A stretch of DNA of 52,708 nt from a virus (IMGVR_UViG_3300035700_000486:1-52708); one strand, 5' to 3'. Counted from the stretch's first letter, positions 25,579-34,476 are shown. Numbers and translations: made by a program. Notes: a model not told the origin generated them from the letters alone.

Positions 25579-28092
25579 TTATTCACTCTGAATGGAAGTT
25601 TTTAATTCTTTTATAACAGCTGGAGCGTTTTCTGGATCAATGATATAGCACATTTTGGGTTTTCCATCTAACCTAATAGTTTTTCTTTCAACATAATAAG
25701 GTTCATCTTTGATGTATCCCAAAACACTTGCTTTATCGAATGGTTGATTTCCAGTTCTTCTACGATAATAAGCTTCCCAGGAATTAAATACAGCAGGGAA
25801 CCACATTCCAATATAACTTTTATCACCTTCATAAGTTGTCTTAATGTGCCTATCTCCAATATCATTATTACTGTACATAATGACAACATCATTCCAAAAG
25901 ATATTAAGCATGTGTTCATCTTCGGCTGTCTCTCTAACTTCTTCACATGACTCCAGGACCCACTCAATAAAATCTTTATCTTTTTTTACCACGGCATAAA
26001 AAGAACCGGCCATAATTGCCCAGTTTTCTGCAGTTCTATCAGTTATATCCTGCTGTACTAAATTAAGTTTTAAATCTTTAATAGTTTCAATAATTTCATC
26101 TTTATAAGTGGTGTAATTTTTTAATAAATGAAATGTAAATCCAGAAAATTTCTCACTCATACGATTAAGCCACTTATAAGGATCACGATTTCTCTTATTA
26201 GCTGAAAGTTGTAAAGGAACACACCTGGTAAAAAGTCCGCTGTCTCTTGGAAGTTCTTCTCCTGAAATAGCTAGCGTCCCCTTTACTTTATATGCTCTGG
26301 CACCAAAAGCGCTTTTTACACCCTTCCCAGATAACTGCCTATTATATGCTGACCTCAAATAACCATCTTTTTTAGTAATGTTTTTTTCATTTCTATATTC
26401 ATCAAACCAAACTCCCAGACTGGAAAAATAGCTTAAGGTTCTCATGATATAATTCTGACTGGATTCATCAATACTAACTCCATCTGATTCAATACCAAAA
26501 AAATTCATTAACCACCTGAGTAAAGTAGTTTTTCCTGACTCACGTTTCCCATGTAGGAATAGAAAAGGAAAATTTCCAATCTCTTCAAAAATCACTCTAC
26601 TAAAAATAGTAGCTACAACCCATCCAATGCCAATGTAAGCTTGATAACTACCTAAATTATATTTTAATTTTTCTGCTATTTTTTCAACATCGAAATCATC
26701 TTCAAGGTATAAAGCCGGAATAGCATCTTCCATATCTTCTCCCCTGGGACCAACTGATAAGCTCTGTGGCTTATATCCTTTACCATTAATCCAGAATATA
26801 CCATCACTATCAGGTTGATATACTTCATTGTCCTTAATAGCAATATTACCAAAGATCCAGAAATTAGGTTCAATCTCTCCTATCTCTTCAGGCATGTAAA
26901 TCATATCACCAGTATCACGTCTAAGTTCAAATTTCCATACTTCAAGTAACTCCTGGGTAGTTCCTTCCCATATATAATTTCCTTTTCCAAAACAATATTT
27001 TTTGAATTCATTTAGCCCCGCCATATCCTTCGGTTCTAAAATGAAAGTGCGGCTGGTTTCTCCAAACTCATTAACGAATTCCACATATCTTTGAACTCCA
27101 TCGGGAGTAATAAATGAAGACTTGATGTTAATCACAAAATTACTGATTTGTTTTTCCCAGGTGTTATCCCCCTTCCTTTTAGTGATTTCATAGCCATAAA
27201 ACCTGCGGGTTACGGGACTTCTGGAAAAATATTTAGCTAACTTCCTTCTAACTATCTTTTCAGCTTCATTTGGTAAAATATCAAAAAACTCGTATTTGTT
27301 TTTTCTATCATTAATAATGGGTAATATGTCATTTTTGTTCTTTCCCTGAGCCAGAGCTCCATCAAAATCTATTTTACCTTTATCCCTCCATTCATCAGGT
27401 AGCCTTGAAATCTTTGTATCAAAACCTTCTTTTTTTAGTTTTGTCTGCATAACGCAAGCCCAGTAAGGAGTATCCCACCTGTTCTCTGGTTTTTCTTTGT
27501 ATTTTTCTTTAAATTGAGAATCATTTTTAACTTCATTATCAAAAATAATTGTTATCTTTTTTACTTTAAAATTATTTAAATACTCAATCAATCTCTTGAA
27601 ATGTTTTCCAGAAAAACTTTGAATTCCAGGAACAGCCATTGCTGGTATACCCCATTGTGCCAAAGCAGTAGCTTTAAATTCTCCTTCAGTCAGCACTATA
27701 TGTTCTGGATTGTCTTTAAGTAGAAATTGACAATAGGGCTGAATATTAACTCCCTTCAGCCCTAGTTTGTGTGGACGAAGTAGAGTACATTTATCTCCGG
27801 ATTCGTCCAAATATGGGATTATAACTCTCTCGTTAAGCAGCATATTGCAAGGCCTGAAGTTGTCATTTACTTCTTCCAGCAATCCATATTTATAGAGTAC
27901 CTGTTCCTCATATTTATCTCGCAATTCATTTATAATTTTCCTGTTCTCTTCCCTACCTGAGACAAATTTAAATTTATCTATGATTTTATCTGTAAAGCCG
28001 CGTTTCTTTTTTAACTTTTCTCGGTCCAGGTCAGTGAGTACAGCTTCATCTAAAAATTTAGTGTAGATCTCTATCTGTAAATTGTCTGCCAC
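25579..28092 (-). CDS. Primase-helicase (TOPRIM domain plus P-loop ATPase)
   Basis: The protein has about 837 residues. A GTG at 28092 has GAAGGTGG ten bases upstream; the frame also extends to a TTG at 28113. Counting from that TTG, a TOPRIM domain lies at 135-260 (LTEGEFKA with E143, IIFDNE with D192), of the DUF3854 type. A helicase-like ATPase follows with Walker A HGKRESGKTT (521-530) and a Walker B-like LGVWFDEYRN (565-574). The part between them resembles DUF927-type helicases. It probably primes and unwinds phage DNA. No N-terminal zinc finger is present. The iteron island lies 18 bases past its stop codon. Confidence 0.82.
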   Translation of the reverse strand: MADNLQIEIYTKFLDEAVLTDLDREKLKKKRGFTDKIIDKFKFVSGREENRKIINELRDKYEEQVLYKYGLLEEVNDNFRPCNMLLNERVIIPYLDESGDKCTLLRPHKLGLKGVNIQPYCQFLLKDNPEHIVLTEGEFKATALAQWGIPAMAVPGIQSFSGKHFKRLIEYLNNFKVKKITIIFDNEVKNDSQFKEKYKEKPENRWDTPYWACVMQTKLKKEGFDTKISRLPDEWRDKGKIDFDGALAQGKNKNDILPIINDRKNKYEFFDILPNEAEKIVRRKLAKYFSRSPVTRRFYGYEITKRKGDNTWEKQISNFVINIKSSFITPDGVQRYVEFVNEFGETSRTFILEPKDMAGLNEFKKYCFGKGNYIWEGTTQELLEVWKFELRRDTGDMIYMPEEIGEIEPNFWIFGNIAIKDNEVYQPDSDGIFWINGKGYKPQSLSVGPRGEDMEDAIPALYLEDDFDVEKIAEKLKYNLGSYQAYIGIGWVVATIFSRVIFEEIGNFPFLFLHGKRESGKTTLLRWLMNFFGIESDGVSIDESSQNYIMRTLSYFSSLGVWFDEYRNEKNITKKDGYLRSAYNRQLSGKGVKSAFGARAYKVKGTLAISGEELPRDSGLFTRCVPLQLSANKRNRDPYKWLNRMSEKFSGFTFHLLKNYTTYKDEIIETIKDLKLNLVQQDITDRTAENWAIMAGSFYAVVKKDKDFIEWVLESCEEVRETAEDEHMLNIFWNDVVIMYSNNDIGDRHIKTTYEGDKSYIGMWFPAVFNSWEAYYRRRTGNQPFDKASVLGYIKDEPYYVERKTIRLDGKPKMCYIIDPENAPAVIKELKTSIQSE

Positions 28093-28210
28093 AAATTCTT
28101 TCACCACCTTCAAAAAAACTTTTCATCTTTTTTAATTCTGTCATATATAATTATCAATTGCATATAATATAATGGGACAACCTATGCTTCGAAATTCTGC
28201 GAAAAATTTT

Positions 28211-28348
28211 TTAGTCTTTTCTTTTGTTACTGGCCCATTGGATTGAGTCAAAATATCTAACTCTGGTGTCGTTTATATTATCTGTAAAGTTATCTCTATT
28301 CCAACATATTAAAATCAATAATAGAATACATGATAAAATTATAAACAT
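28211..28348 (-). CDS. Small single-pass membrane protein
   Basis: This gene encodes 45 residues. MFIILSCILLLILICW is one hydrophobic helix at the N-terminus, followed by a polar tail (RDNFTDNINDTRVRYFDSI). The ATG at 28348 has an ideal AAGGAGG site. Role unknown; small membrane proteins among phage early genes often act on the host envelope or exclude other phages, but nothing here shows that. The 118 bases between its stop and the primase start hold no gene. Confidence 0.6.
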   Translation of the reverse strand: MFIILSCILLLILICWNRDNFTDNINDTRVRYFDSIQWASNKRKD

Positions 28349-28384
28349 TTCAAAACCTCCTTAAAAACAATCTTTTTATAGTAT

Positions 28385-28726
28385 TTATTTCATTTTCCAT
28401 TCATTAACATTTTCCCCTTTATCATCTATATAACAGTCTGCATAGATTTTTCTCGAGGTGATAAAATCCAATCCGGGATAATTTTCATTAATATAATCAT
28501 AAGGGATATCATTCTCATCAAGGAATTTTTTCATCCTGGATTCAAAGATACCTTTACGGCATGTCCAGATTATAATAATTGTTCCATTTTCTTTTTCCTG
28601 TTTCATCATTTCAACTATTTCTGATCTTAATTTTCCTATCTTCGGGAATCTATGTTCAACTATGGTGCCGTCAAAATCTACAGCTATGATTCTGGGCTTA
28701 TAATCTTTGAGAGACATATTATTCAT
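28385..28726 (-). CDS. HAD-superfamily hydrolase
   Basis: The protein has 113 residues. IIAVDFDGTIVEH is HAD motif 1 (nucleophile and acid Asp), IIIIWTCRKG is motif 2 (Thr), and DCYIDDKG is motif 4. It resembles short phage and bacterial HAD proteins that act on nucleotides or polynucleotide ends. The ATG at 28726 overlaps the stop of the preceding frame as ATGA. A second in-frame ATG is three codons on. Substrate is not known. Confidence 0.78.
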   Translation of the reverse strand: MNNMSLKDYKPRIIAVDFDGTIVEHRFPKIGKLRSEIVEMMKQEKENGTIIIIWTCRKGIFESRMKKFLDENDIPYDYINENYPGLDFITSRKIYADCYIDDKGENVNEWKMK

Positions 28727-28918
28727 CCTTTCTTAGTCCTGGCTTCTTCTTTCTCTTTTAATATATTTTTGCATATATCAATAAAACTAACATCAGTATC
28801 ATTATTCTTGTCATTATTAAACTTTCTTAAATCGGATAATATGTTTTTAATTTCTAGTATACTTCTTTTTTTTAATCATTCTTATAAATTTAATTTTATA
28901 TTCAAGTTGATTTGTCAT
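28723..28918 (-). pseudogene. Small gene broken by one base at an A8 run (64 residues if repaired)
   Basis: An ATG at 28918 with a strong GAGGTGG site opens a frame that stops after 23 codons. If one A is removed from the A8 run (plus-strand T8 at 28866-28873) the frame continues for 64 residues and ends in ATGA overlap with the HAD gene. The second part has no start codon of its own. The product would be a charged helical protein. It may be a sequencing error, a true frameshift, or a case of transcriptional slippage. Confidence 0.55.
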
Positions 28919-28929
28919 TTTCTTCCACC

Positions 28930-29166
28930 TCAAAATAAACTTTTCATTAATTTTTTTTTAGGGATATCACAAACCCATACAAAGTCAGTATCACTTCCAC
29001 TGATTTTCTTATGCTTTTTATCAATACCTTTATGGTACTGGCAAGTACTATCCATTCTAGCATCTCCTGAAGGAATACAAACTTTTGAATTTATTATTTC
29101 ACCATTCAAAGGACATTCAAATAATTTTTTAAATCCAACTTCCTTAATTGGCAAATATTTTTTCAT
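28930..29166 (-). CDS. Hypothetical protein
   Basis: The protein has 78 residues with four Cys (FECP, VCIP, TCQYH, WVCDIP), possibly a metal site. GAGGTGG precedes the start. No family is recognised. It lies within a dense run of small early genes. Confidence 0.5.
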   Translation of the reverse strand: MKKYLPIKEVGFKKLFECPLNGEIINSKVCIPSGDARMDSTCQYHKGIDKKHKKISGSDTDFVWVCDIPKKKLMKSLF

Positions 29167-29175
29167 AATTCCACC

Positions 29176-29541
29176 TCAATTTAATCTTTGATGAATTGCT
29201 TGCGGACTCAATCCATAAAAATCAGCAATCTCACGAAAATATAAACCTTTTTCTCTCAACTTCTTCATATCATCACTTTTTCTCCTTTTCTTTAATCTTT
29301 CTAATTTCCTAAAAACATTATCAGCAGAAAGATTAAATAAATTCCCGATACTTTTATACGTCTTTTTCTCTCTAATTCTTAAAAAAGCCATATCAATTTT
29401 ACTGTCGGAGTCATTAAATCTAATATTTGGTTTTTCAAGTGTATTAATATAATCTAGAGCTCCTTCTACAGTATATCCTTTCAAAATTGCCAGAGCACAA
29501 GCACAAACCCCCACTTCTTCAGCTTCAGCAGCAATTTTCAT
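29176..29541 (-). CDS. Helix-turn-helix protein
   Basis: The protein has 121 residues from the ATG at 29541, which has AGAGGTG at proper spacing. Two helix-turn-helix segments are visible: YKSIGNLFNLSADNVFRKLERLK and LYFREIADFYGLSPQAIHQRLN at the very end. It is probably a DNA-binding regulator. The N-terminal MKIAAE is shared with the zinc-finger gene at 19517-19768, which may reflect a small duplication at the start region. Confidence 0.65.
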   Translation of the reverse strand: MKIAAEAEEVGVCACALAILKGYTVEGALDYINTLEKPNIRFNDSDSKIDMAFLRIREKKTYKSIGNLFNLSADNVFRKLERLKKRRKSDDMKKLREKGLYFREIADFYGLSPQAIHQRLN

Positions 29542-29547
29542 TATCAT

Positions 29548-29709
29548 TCACCTCTTATCATATGAGCAATCTACGTTTTCATTTATATCATCATAATCAT
29601 TAAAATAACTACAAGCTTCACATTTTGTAGTTTCTCCAGGGAAATCAGTAAGAGGTATATATTCACCTAACATAGGACAATTAACAAATATAACAGTAGG
29701 AACTTGCAT
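29548..29709 (-). CDS. Small Cys-containing protein
   Basis: This short gene encodes 53 residues, starting MQVPTVIFVNCPMLGEYIPL, with C at 11, CEAC at 30-33 and a last Cys near the end. GGAGGGGATCTT precedes the ATG at 29709. Its TGA stop overlaps the ribosome binding site of the next gene. The Cys pattern suggests a small metal-binding protein. Confidence 0.6.
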   Translation of the reverse strand: MQVPTVIFVNCPMLGEYIPLTDFPGETTKCEACSYFNDYDDINENVDCSYDKR

Positions 29710-29733
29710 AAGATCCCCTCCATGTATTATTTT

Positions 29734-30108
29734 TTAAAACAATTTCAACTGACCGTCGTTTTCAACCCGATACTTTCCTTTTTCATGAATACTAGAAGCT
29801 CCACCGTTTTCTTTAAGATATTCCCATAATGATTCTATAACCTTAGACCTACAATCCTTTTCCACCCATCCTATAAGATTTCCATCCAGATAAAGAGTGA
29901 TGTGTTTATCATTAATTTTTGGTCTTTCTCGGACTGGAAAAAAATTTTTATTCATATTTAAATCTCTAAGGTGGTTCAACCATAATCCAATCCGTTTTTT
30001 TGATATCCATCCAATTATTGGAGTACCTTTATCTTTTTTTAATTCAAAATCAACCTTTGTAAATTTAATCTGGCCATTCTCTTCAGTGAGCTTGAATTGA
30101 CGAGCCAC
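29734..30108 (-). CDS. Hypothetical protein ending in a sliding-clamp-binding motif
   Basis: The protein has 124 residues. The family is not recognised. The last five residues are QLKLF, which matches the bacterial beta-clamp-binding consensus QL(S/D/x)LF, and in a C-terminal position such motifs are usually exposed. It may therefore be recruited to the host replication clamp. It lies three bases from the next gene in the early operon. Confidence 0.55.
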   Translation of the reverse strand: MARQFKLTEENGQIKFTKVDFELKKDKGTPIIGWISKKRIGLWLNHLRDLNMNKNFFPVRERPKINDKHITLYLDGNLIGWVEKDCRSKVIESLWEYLKENGGASSIHEKGKYRVENDGQLKLF

Positions 30109-30110
30109 GG

Positions 30111-30455
30111 TTAATCATCCTTATTCCAATAATCATCTAATGATCCCCCAATAACTGTAGATGTTATTTCTTCTTCTATGTCATTTCTCCAATTATCGTT
30201 TTCTTCATATCTGTTGATAACTTTCTCTAAAATTTCTAGCCACTCATCATAAGCGTCTATTTTCACCCCTGTAAATTCAATTTTGTCCCCATATAGTTCT
30301 TCGGCTACTTCCTTTGAATATTCATTGATTCCTTTATAAATGTCTTCAATACTTTTAAAGTTTACTTTAGCTAGTTCTAATAAAATGTTTTTTAAATCTT
30401 CCATTTCTTCTAGTTCATTTTCTTTAACCAAGGTATATATTTTTTTAGTATTCAT
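30111..30455 (-). CDS. Acidic hypothetical protein
   Basis: The protein has 114 residues from the ATG at 30455 (MNTKKIYTLVKENEL), which has GGAGTGG at ten bases; the ATG three codons upstream is too close to the site. It is helical and acidic, ending in GGSLDDYWNKDD. No family is recognised. Confidence 0.5.
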   Translation of the reverse strand: MNTKKIYTLVKENELEEMEDLKNILLELAKVNFKSIEDIYKGINEYSKEVAEELYGDKIEFTGVKIDAYDEWLEILEKVINRYEENDNWRNDIEEEITSTVIGGSLDDYWNKDD

Positions 30456-30500
30456 TAAAATCATCCACTCCTTTCAGTACAAAGAACCGCCGATATTGTT

Positions 30501-30692
30501 TTATTTGCAATATGGACAACCGTTTAACTTTTTAGCGTTTTCATTTTTATAAACAGTCTCTGTTTCTTTTAAATGTTCAGGTAATTCTTCAAGATAAGTA
30601 GCATCAACAACTTCGTCATCTTCATTTTCTTTTTCCTTTACATCCACTTTCATCCAAGCACCACATTTACATTGTTTTAAATAATACCTCAC
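30501..30692 (-). CDS. Small zinc-ribbon protein
   Basis: The protein has 63 residues. CKCG at residues 8-11 and CPYC at the C-terminus (59-62) form a zinc ribbon around an acidic middle. A GGAGGTGA site precedes it. Role unknown. Confidence 0.55.
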   Translation of the reverse strand: MRYYLKQCKCGAWMKVDVKEKENEDDEVVDATYLEELPEHLKETETVYKNENAKKLNGCPYCK

Positions 30693-30734
30693 TAAATCAC
30701 CTCCTCAGTGCAACTATCCCGCCGATCTATACCA

Positions 30735-31328
30735 CTAATGAAACACCTTCCTGTACGAGTGTTCAATATTAATCTGTGAATTTTGAGCATAGATTTGAGT
30801 TGTTGCCGGATCACTATGCCCCATCAACACTTGCACCTTATCCTGCTCGACTCCTGAATTAATTAAGTGAGAAGCAAATGAATGTCTAAAACGGTGCGGC
30901 TTGACCGGATGTCCTTCGGAACCTATATCAGCTTTCTTACCCATTTTTTTGATGTGTCTATAAAGACTGGACCTACTCATTCTGTTTTTATATCTGCTCT
31001 GAAATATCCAGTTGTTGTTATCCTCTCTAGTTTCTTTATATCTTTTCAGAAGCATAACTGCTTTAGTTGATAATAATGTAACCCGGTCCTTACCACCTTT
31101 CCCGTCAATTACTTCCACACGCTTATTTTGAAAATCAATATTATCCCAATCTAGGTCCCTGGCTTCTGAAATCCTAACTCCTGAACTGTAGAAAACTTCA
31201 ATTATCATTCTGTCAAATAATGAATTAGCTGCCTCTCTCATTCCTTCAATTTCTTCCTGGCTGAATGGATCAGGCTTCCGGTCCTGCTCTTTTGGCCGTT
31301 CAATCTTATTCATAATATTTTTTTTCAA
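30735..31328 (-). CDS. Tyrosine recombinase, catalytic half (Xer-type), split from its N-terminal half
   Basis: The frame has up to 197 residues, opening at a TTG (31328); an ATG at 31313 is the more plausible independent start but has no nearby ribosome binding site. All catalytic residues of the family are present: R52 (GVRISEARDL), K in GKGGKDR, H145..R148 (HRFRH), H171 (MGHSDP) and Y180. It is the direct continuation of the gene at 31306-31881 if one A is taken from the A8 run at the junction. A two-chain enzyme, stop-restart coupling, or slippage are the options. Likely roles are dimer resolution or integration. Confidence 0.85.
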   Translation of the reverse strand: MKKNIMNKIERPKEQDRKPDPFSQEEIEGMREAANSLFDRMIIEVFYSSGVRISEARDLDWDNIDFQNKRVEVIDGKGGKDRVTLLSTKAVMLLKRYKETREDNNNWIFQSRYKNRMSRSSLYRHIKKMGKKADIGSEGHPVKPHRFRHSFASHLINSGVEQDKVQVLMGHSDPATTQIYAQNSQINIEHSYRKVFH

Positions 31329-31881
31329 CTAAATCTTCTTTCTCCAGCCATTGAAAGTAACTGCTAAGAGTAACACACTTGTTCCTGATGGTAGAATTTT
31401 CATTTCCTGCTTTACGCTGTTTCATAAGATAATGTCTAACATCCCGAACTGTAACTTCTTCAATAGGTTTTTGAATTTCCTTAATAAAATTTTCTAATTT
31501 GCCTCTATAACCATCTATAGTATTTGAGCTGCATCCTTCAGATTCTTTCGTATACAAAAATTCATCAATAAGTTGAAACTCTCTGTCTTTATCAGCCCCT
31601 TCCAATTCACCGATAAAATTTTGATATTCAGCTTTGATCACTAACTCCACTTTTCCATCAGTCTTAACTAACATAAGTCCTCTGGATTTGTTTTCAAGCT
31701 GTTTTTCAAGCTGTGATAGAGACTTTTCTATCAGCTCCCGAGAATAACCAGTTAATTCTATTATTTTTTCAACTCTTACCGGTTTTTCTTTCCGGTAGAA
31801 AAATGCTTCCAGGAATGGTACCAATTTATCCTCAGCTGAAAATTTCTTTTTTTTAAATTGAACTACATTTGTTTCAGCCAT
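31306..31881 (-). CDS. ScpB-like winged helix plus core-binding domain of a split tyrosine recombinase
   Basis: The protein has 191 residues with an AGGAGG site. Residues 16-92 (LVPFLEAFFYRKEKPVRVEKIIELTGYSRELIEKSL... RGLMLVKTDGKVELVIKAEY) follow the first winged-helix domain of the SMC partner ScpB closely. Residues 102-185 are the SAM-like core-binding domain of Xer recombinases (YTKESEGCSSNTIDGYRGKLENF, ending SSYFQWLEKEDLVEK). The frame then runs out at an A8 run and the catalytic half continues in another frame. The winged helix on a Xer-type enzyme is unusual to my knowledge. Confidence 0.78.
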   Translation of the reverse strand: MAETNVVQFKKKKFSAEDKLVPFLEAFFYRKEKPVRVEKIIELTGYSRELIEKSLSQLEKQLENKSRGLMLVKTDGKVELVIKAEYQNFIGELEGADKDREFQLIDEFLYTKESEGCSSNTIDGYRGKLENFIKEIQKPIEEVTVRDVRHYLMKQRKAGNENSTIRNKCVTLSSYFQWLEKEDLVEKKYYE

Positions 31882-31919
31882 GTTTACCTCCTATCTTTTA
31901 CAACAAAACATCCACATTT

Positions 31920-32114
31920 TTATTTAGTTAAATTTAAATTGATATCTTTTTTTATTGGTTTTCCAGCTAAAATATTTATATCGGGGCCACTTTCTTTTAA
32001 AGCACAAATCATAACTCCGTCATTAAAAACAATTGCTTCTTCATCACCAATTTCCCATTTTCCATCTTTAAATCTTTCTTCTGCAACAGTAAAGGCTTTT
32101 TCTAAACCATTCAT
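31920..32114 (-). CDS. Small hypothetical protein
   Basis: The protein has 64 residues, beginning MNGLEKAFTVAEERFKDGKW. A GGAGG site lies twelve bases upstream. It looks like a compact beta-rich protein (EAIVFNDGVMICALKESGPDINILAG). No family is recognised. Confidence 0.5.
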   Translation of the reverse strand: MNGLEKAFTVAEERFKDGKWEIGDEEAIVFNDGVMICALKESGPDINILAGKPIKKDINLNLTK

Positions 32115-32144
32115 AATAAAATGATCCTCCCATTAATTTTGATT

Positions 32145-34436
32145 TTATTTCCTTATCCTTTCGCCCAGCTTACTATACCTTTTTTCAACTTTATTATTTT
32201 TTATAGCCTTCCGTACCGCCCAGGTGTTACCTACCAGGATCAATCTATCCTTAGCCCTGGTCATTCCCGTATATAATAGATTTCTTTTAAGCATGATATA
32301 ATGACTTTTGGTCAGACTCATAATGACTATAGGAAATTCACTGCCCTGGCTCTTATGAATGGTAGTAGCATAGGCTAGTTTTAACAAATTAAATTCATCG
32401 ACAGTGAAGATCACCGGTTCTGGATCTTCATTATCAGTAATAACCACAAACATTTTATTACCATCTATTTTAACTACTTTCCCCAGGTTACCGTTGAAAA
32501 CCATCTTGTCATAATCATTTTTCACTACCATAACTTTATCTCCCAGTCTATACTTACCTAATTCAAATTTACCTGAGTAATCTTTATATTTACTGACAGG
32601 ATTAACTATTTCTCTTATAGTCTCATTCATGTTATCTACTCCAGAATCAGATTTATACATTGGAGAAAGAACCTGATAATCCATAGGAGTTTTACCATTT
32701 TCGTTTAAATCTTTTACTATATCAATGATTCTTTCAGCAGCCTGATCATCATCTATAATCTTTTCAAAATCAAAATCACCTTCACTTTTTAATTTGGGTA
32801 TTTCCCCGCTGGCAATTTCGTTGGCTTTCTTAGCTATAATAGAACCATTGGCCTGACGGAAATTATATTTGAGCCTGGTAGTAGGTATTTCTCCACTCCC
32901 TATCATATCTCTTAATACAGATCCAGCTCCAACAGAAGGTAACTGATCAATGTCACCTACAAGAACCACTCTCATATTTGTTTCTATAGCTGCGAACAGA
33001 TCTCTTGCCAGCTCTAGATCACACATTGAGAATTCATCAAGAATAATCAACCCGGGGCCTGGAAGTGGTTGCTCATATCCAAAAACAAATCCACCTTCCC
33101 AGGGGTTATACCTTAGTAATCGGTGGATTGTTTGAGCTTCTCTATTCGTCTGTTCTTCCATTCTTTTAGCTGCTTTCCCGGTAGGAGAAGCAAGATATAT
33201 GGTTCCGTCCGTAGTAGGCAAATCATAAGGACCTGAATTACTATTATTCATCCCTTCATAGATATTACATATAGAATTAATAACTGTAGTTTTTCCAGTG
33301 CCGGGTCCTCCAGTAATGATTGAAATGTTATTTTTAAATGCTCTTTTAATTGCTTCTCTCTGCTCTGGAGCATAATCGAATAACAAATTTTCTTCTTCCC
33401 ATTTAATGATCTGAGTAAATGCTGTATTTTTCAATTCATTTTCAGCATTGAGTAATATTTTGATTCGGTTAGCCAGTTCCTTTTCAGCATGAATATATCT
33501 GGGAATATAAACATCATTTCTTTCTCTTTTCAATTCATCCTGGTCATCAGCCATTTTCTTGACCATTCTACCTATTTCTTTAGTTTCCAGTTCTATATCC
33601 AATAACTTCTTAACTTTTTTTGATATCTTTTTAAATGGCAAATATACATGGCCATCATTTAAAGCTTCATTCAATACATGTTTTATAGCTGCTTTAAGTC
33701 GGAAGGGTGAATCCTTTTCAATTCCCAAACCCCTGGCTATTTTGTCAGCTGTAATAAATCCTATCCGGTCCACATCATCAATTAATATATATGGATTCTC
33801 TTCAATATCACTTAATATATTCCCCGCTTCTTTAGATCGAGTCATATAAGTAGACCAGATCCGGGAAGCCATTCCGGCTGAAATCCCTTTCTGACAAATT
33901 GAAGATTTAAATTCAGCTTGAAGAGAATTTTCGTTCAGATCCTTAGAGATCTGTTGGATCTGTTCATTTTCTATAAAATCGAATTGATTTAACACCTGAG
34001 GGTTCTTCTTTACTTTTTGTAATGTTTTTTCTCCTAACCGGTCAACTATTTTTTGAGCTCTTACTGGCCCAATACCATACATAATTGAAGATAAATAACG
34101 GCAAATTCCAGTCTCATTCTCAGGTAATAAAACTTCAAAGTTATCAAATTTAAATTGTAATCCATACTTACTATGTTTTTTGAATTTACCTTTTAACTGA
34201 TACTTACTCCCTTCCTGCGGTGAGCTCATATGACCCACCGCAGTAGTATTAGGAGCATTATCTCTGTCTATATCCAGTACACAGTAACCATTCTCTGGGT
34301 TGGAAAAGACTATACGGTCAATTATACCCTGAATTTCCTTAACCTCTTTATCAATCTTTTTTTGTTCCTTTTCTATATCCTCAACAGTTTCCACTTTTCC
34401 AGTACCATCTTCAAAATCTTTAAAAACAAATCCCAT
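32145..34436 (-). CDS. recD2: RecD2-type 5'-3' DNA helicase
   Basis: The protein has 763 residues. The ATG at 34436 (MGFVFKDF) has GGAGG at twelve bases and is preferred to the start at 34466. An N-terminal OB-like region and helix-hairpin-helix repeats (IMYGIGPVRAQKIVDRLG; DVDRIGFITADKIARGLGI) come before the helicase core. Walker A is TGGPGTGKTT near residue 375. LIILDEFSMCDLELA is motif II, VLVGDIDQLPSVGAG motif III, and YATTIHKSQGSEFPIVIM near the end motif V. This is the stand-alone RecD2 form that works without RecBC. It probably serves replication or recombination of phage DNA. Confidence 0.93.
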   Translation of the reverse strand: MGFVFKDFEDGTGKVETVEDIEKEQKKIDKEVKEIQGIIDRIVFSNPENGYCVLDIDRDNAPNTTAVGHMSSPQEGSKYQLKGKFKKHSKYGLQFKFDNFEVLLPENETGICRYLSSIMYGIGPVRAQKIVDRLGEKTLQKVKKNPQVLNQFDFIENEQIQQISKDLNENSLQAEFKSSICQKGISAGMASRIWSTYMTRSKEAGNILSDIEENPYILIDDVDRIGFITADKIARGLGIEKDSPFRLKAAIKHVLNEALNDGHVYLPFKKISKKVKKLLDIELETKEIGRMVKKMADDQDELKRERNDVYIPRYIHAEKELANRIKILLNAENELKNTAFTQIIKWEEENLLFDYAPEQREAIKRAFKNNISIITGGPGTGKTTVINSICNIYEGMNNSNSGPYDLPTTDGTIYLASPTGKAAKRMEEQTNREAQTIHRLLRYNPWEGGFVFGYEQPLPGPGLIILDEFSMCDLELARDLFAAIETNMRVVLVGDIDQLPSVGAGSVLRDMIGSGEIPTTRLKYNFRQANGSIIAKKANEIASGEIPKLKSEGDFDFEKIIDDDQAAERIIDIVKDLNENGKTPMDYQVLSPMYKSDSGVDNMNETIREIVNPVSKYKDYSGKFELGKYRLGDKVMVVKNDYDKMVFNGNLGKVVKIDGNKMFVVITDNEDPEPVIFTVDEFNLLKLAYATTIHKSQGSEFPIVIMSLTKSHYIMLKRNLLYTGMTRAKDRLILVGNTWAVRKAIKNNKVEKRYSKLGERIRK

Positions 34437-34476
34437 ATAAAAATTTAACCTCCTTTGAAAAAACAACCATACGTTT

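Noticed and set aside
25668-25967. Minus-strand second frame inside the primase-helicase gene
   Set aside because: Shadow frame inside a long conserved gene; no ribosome binding site.
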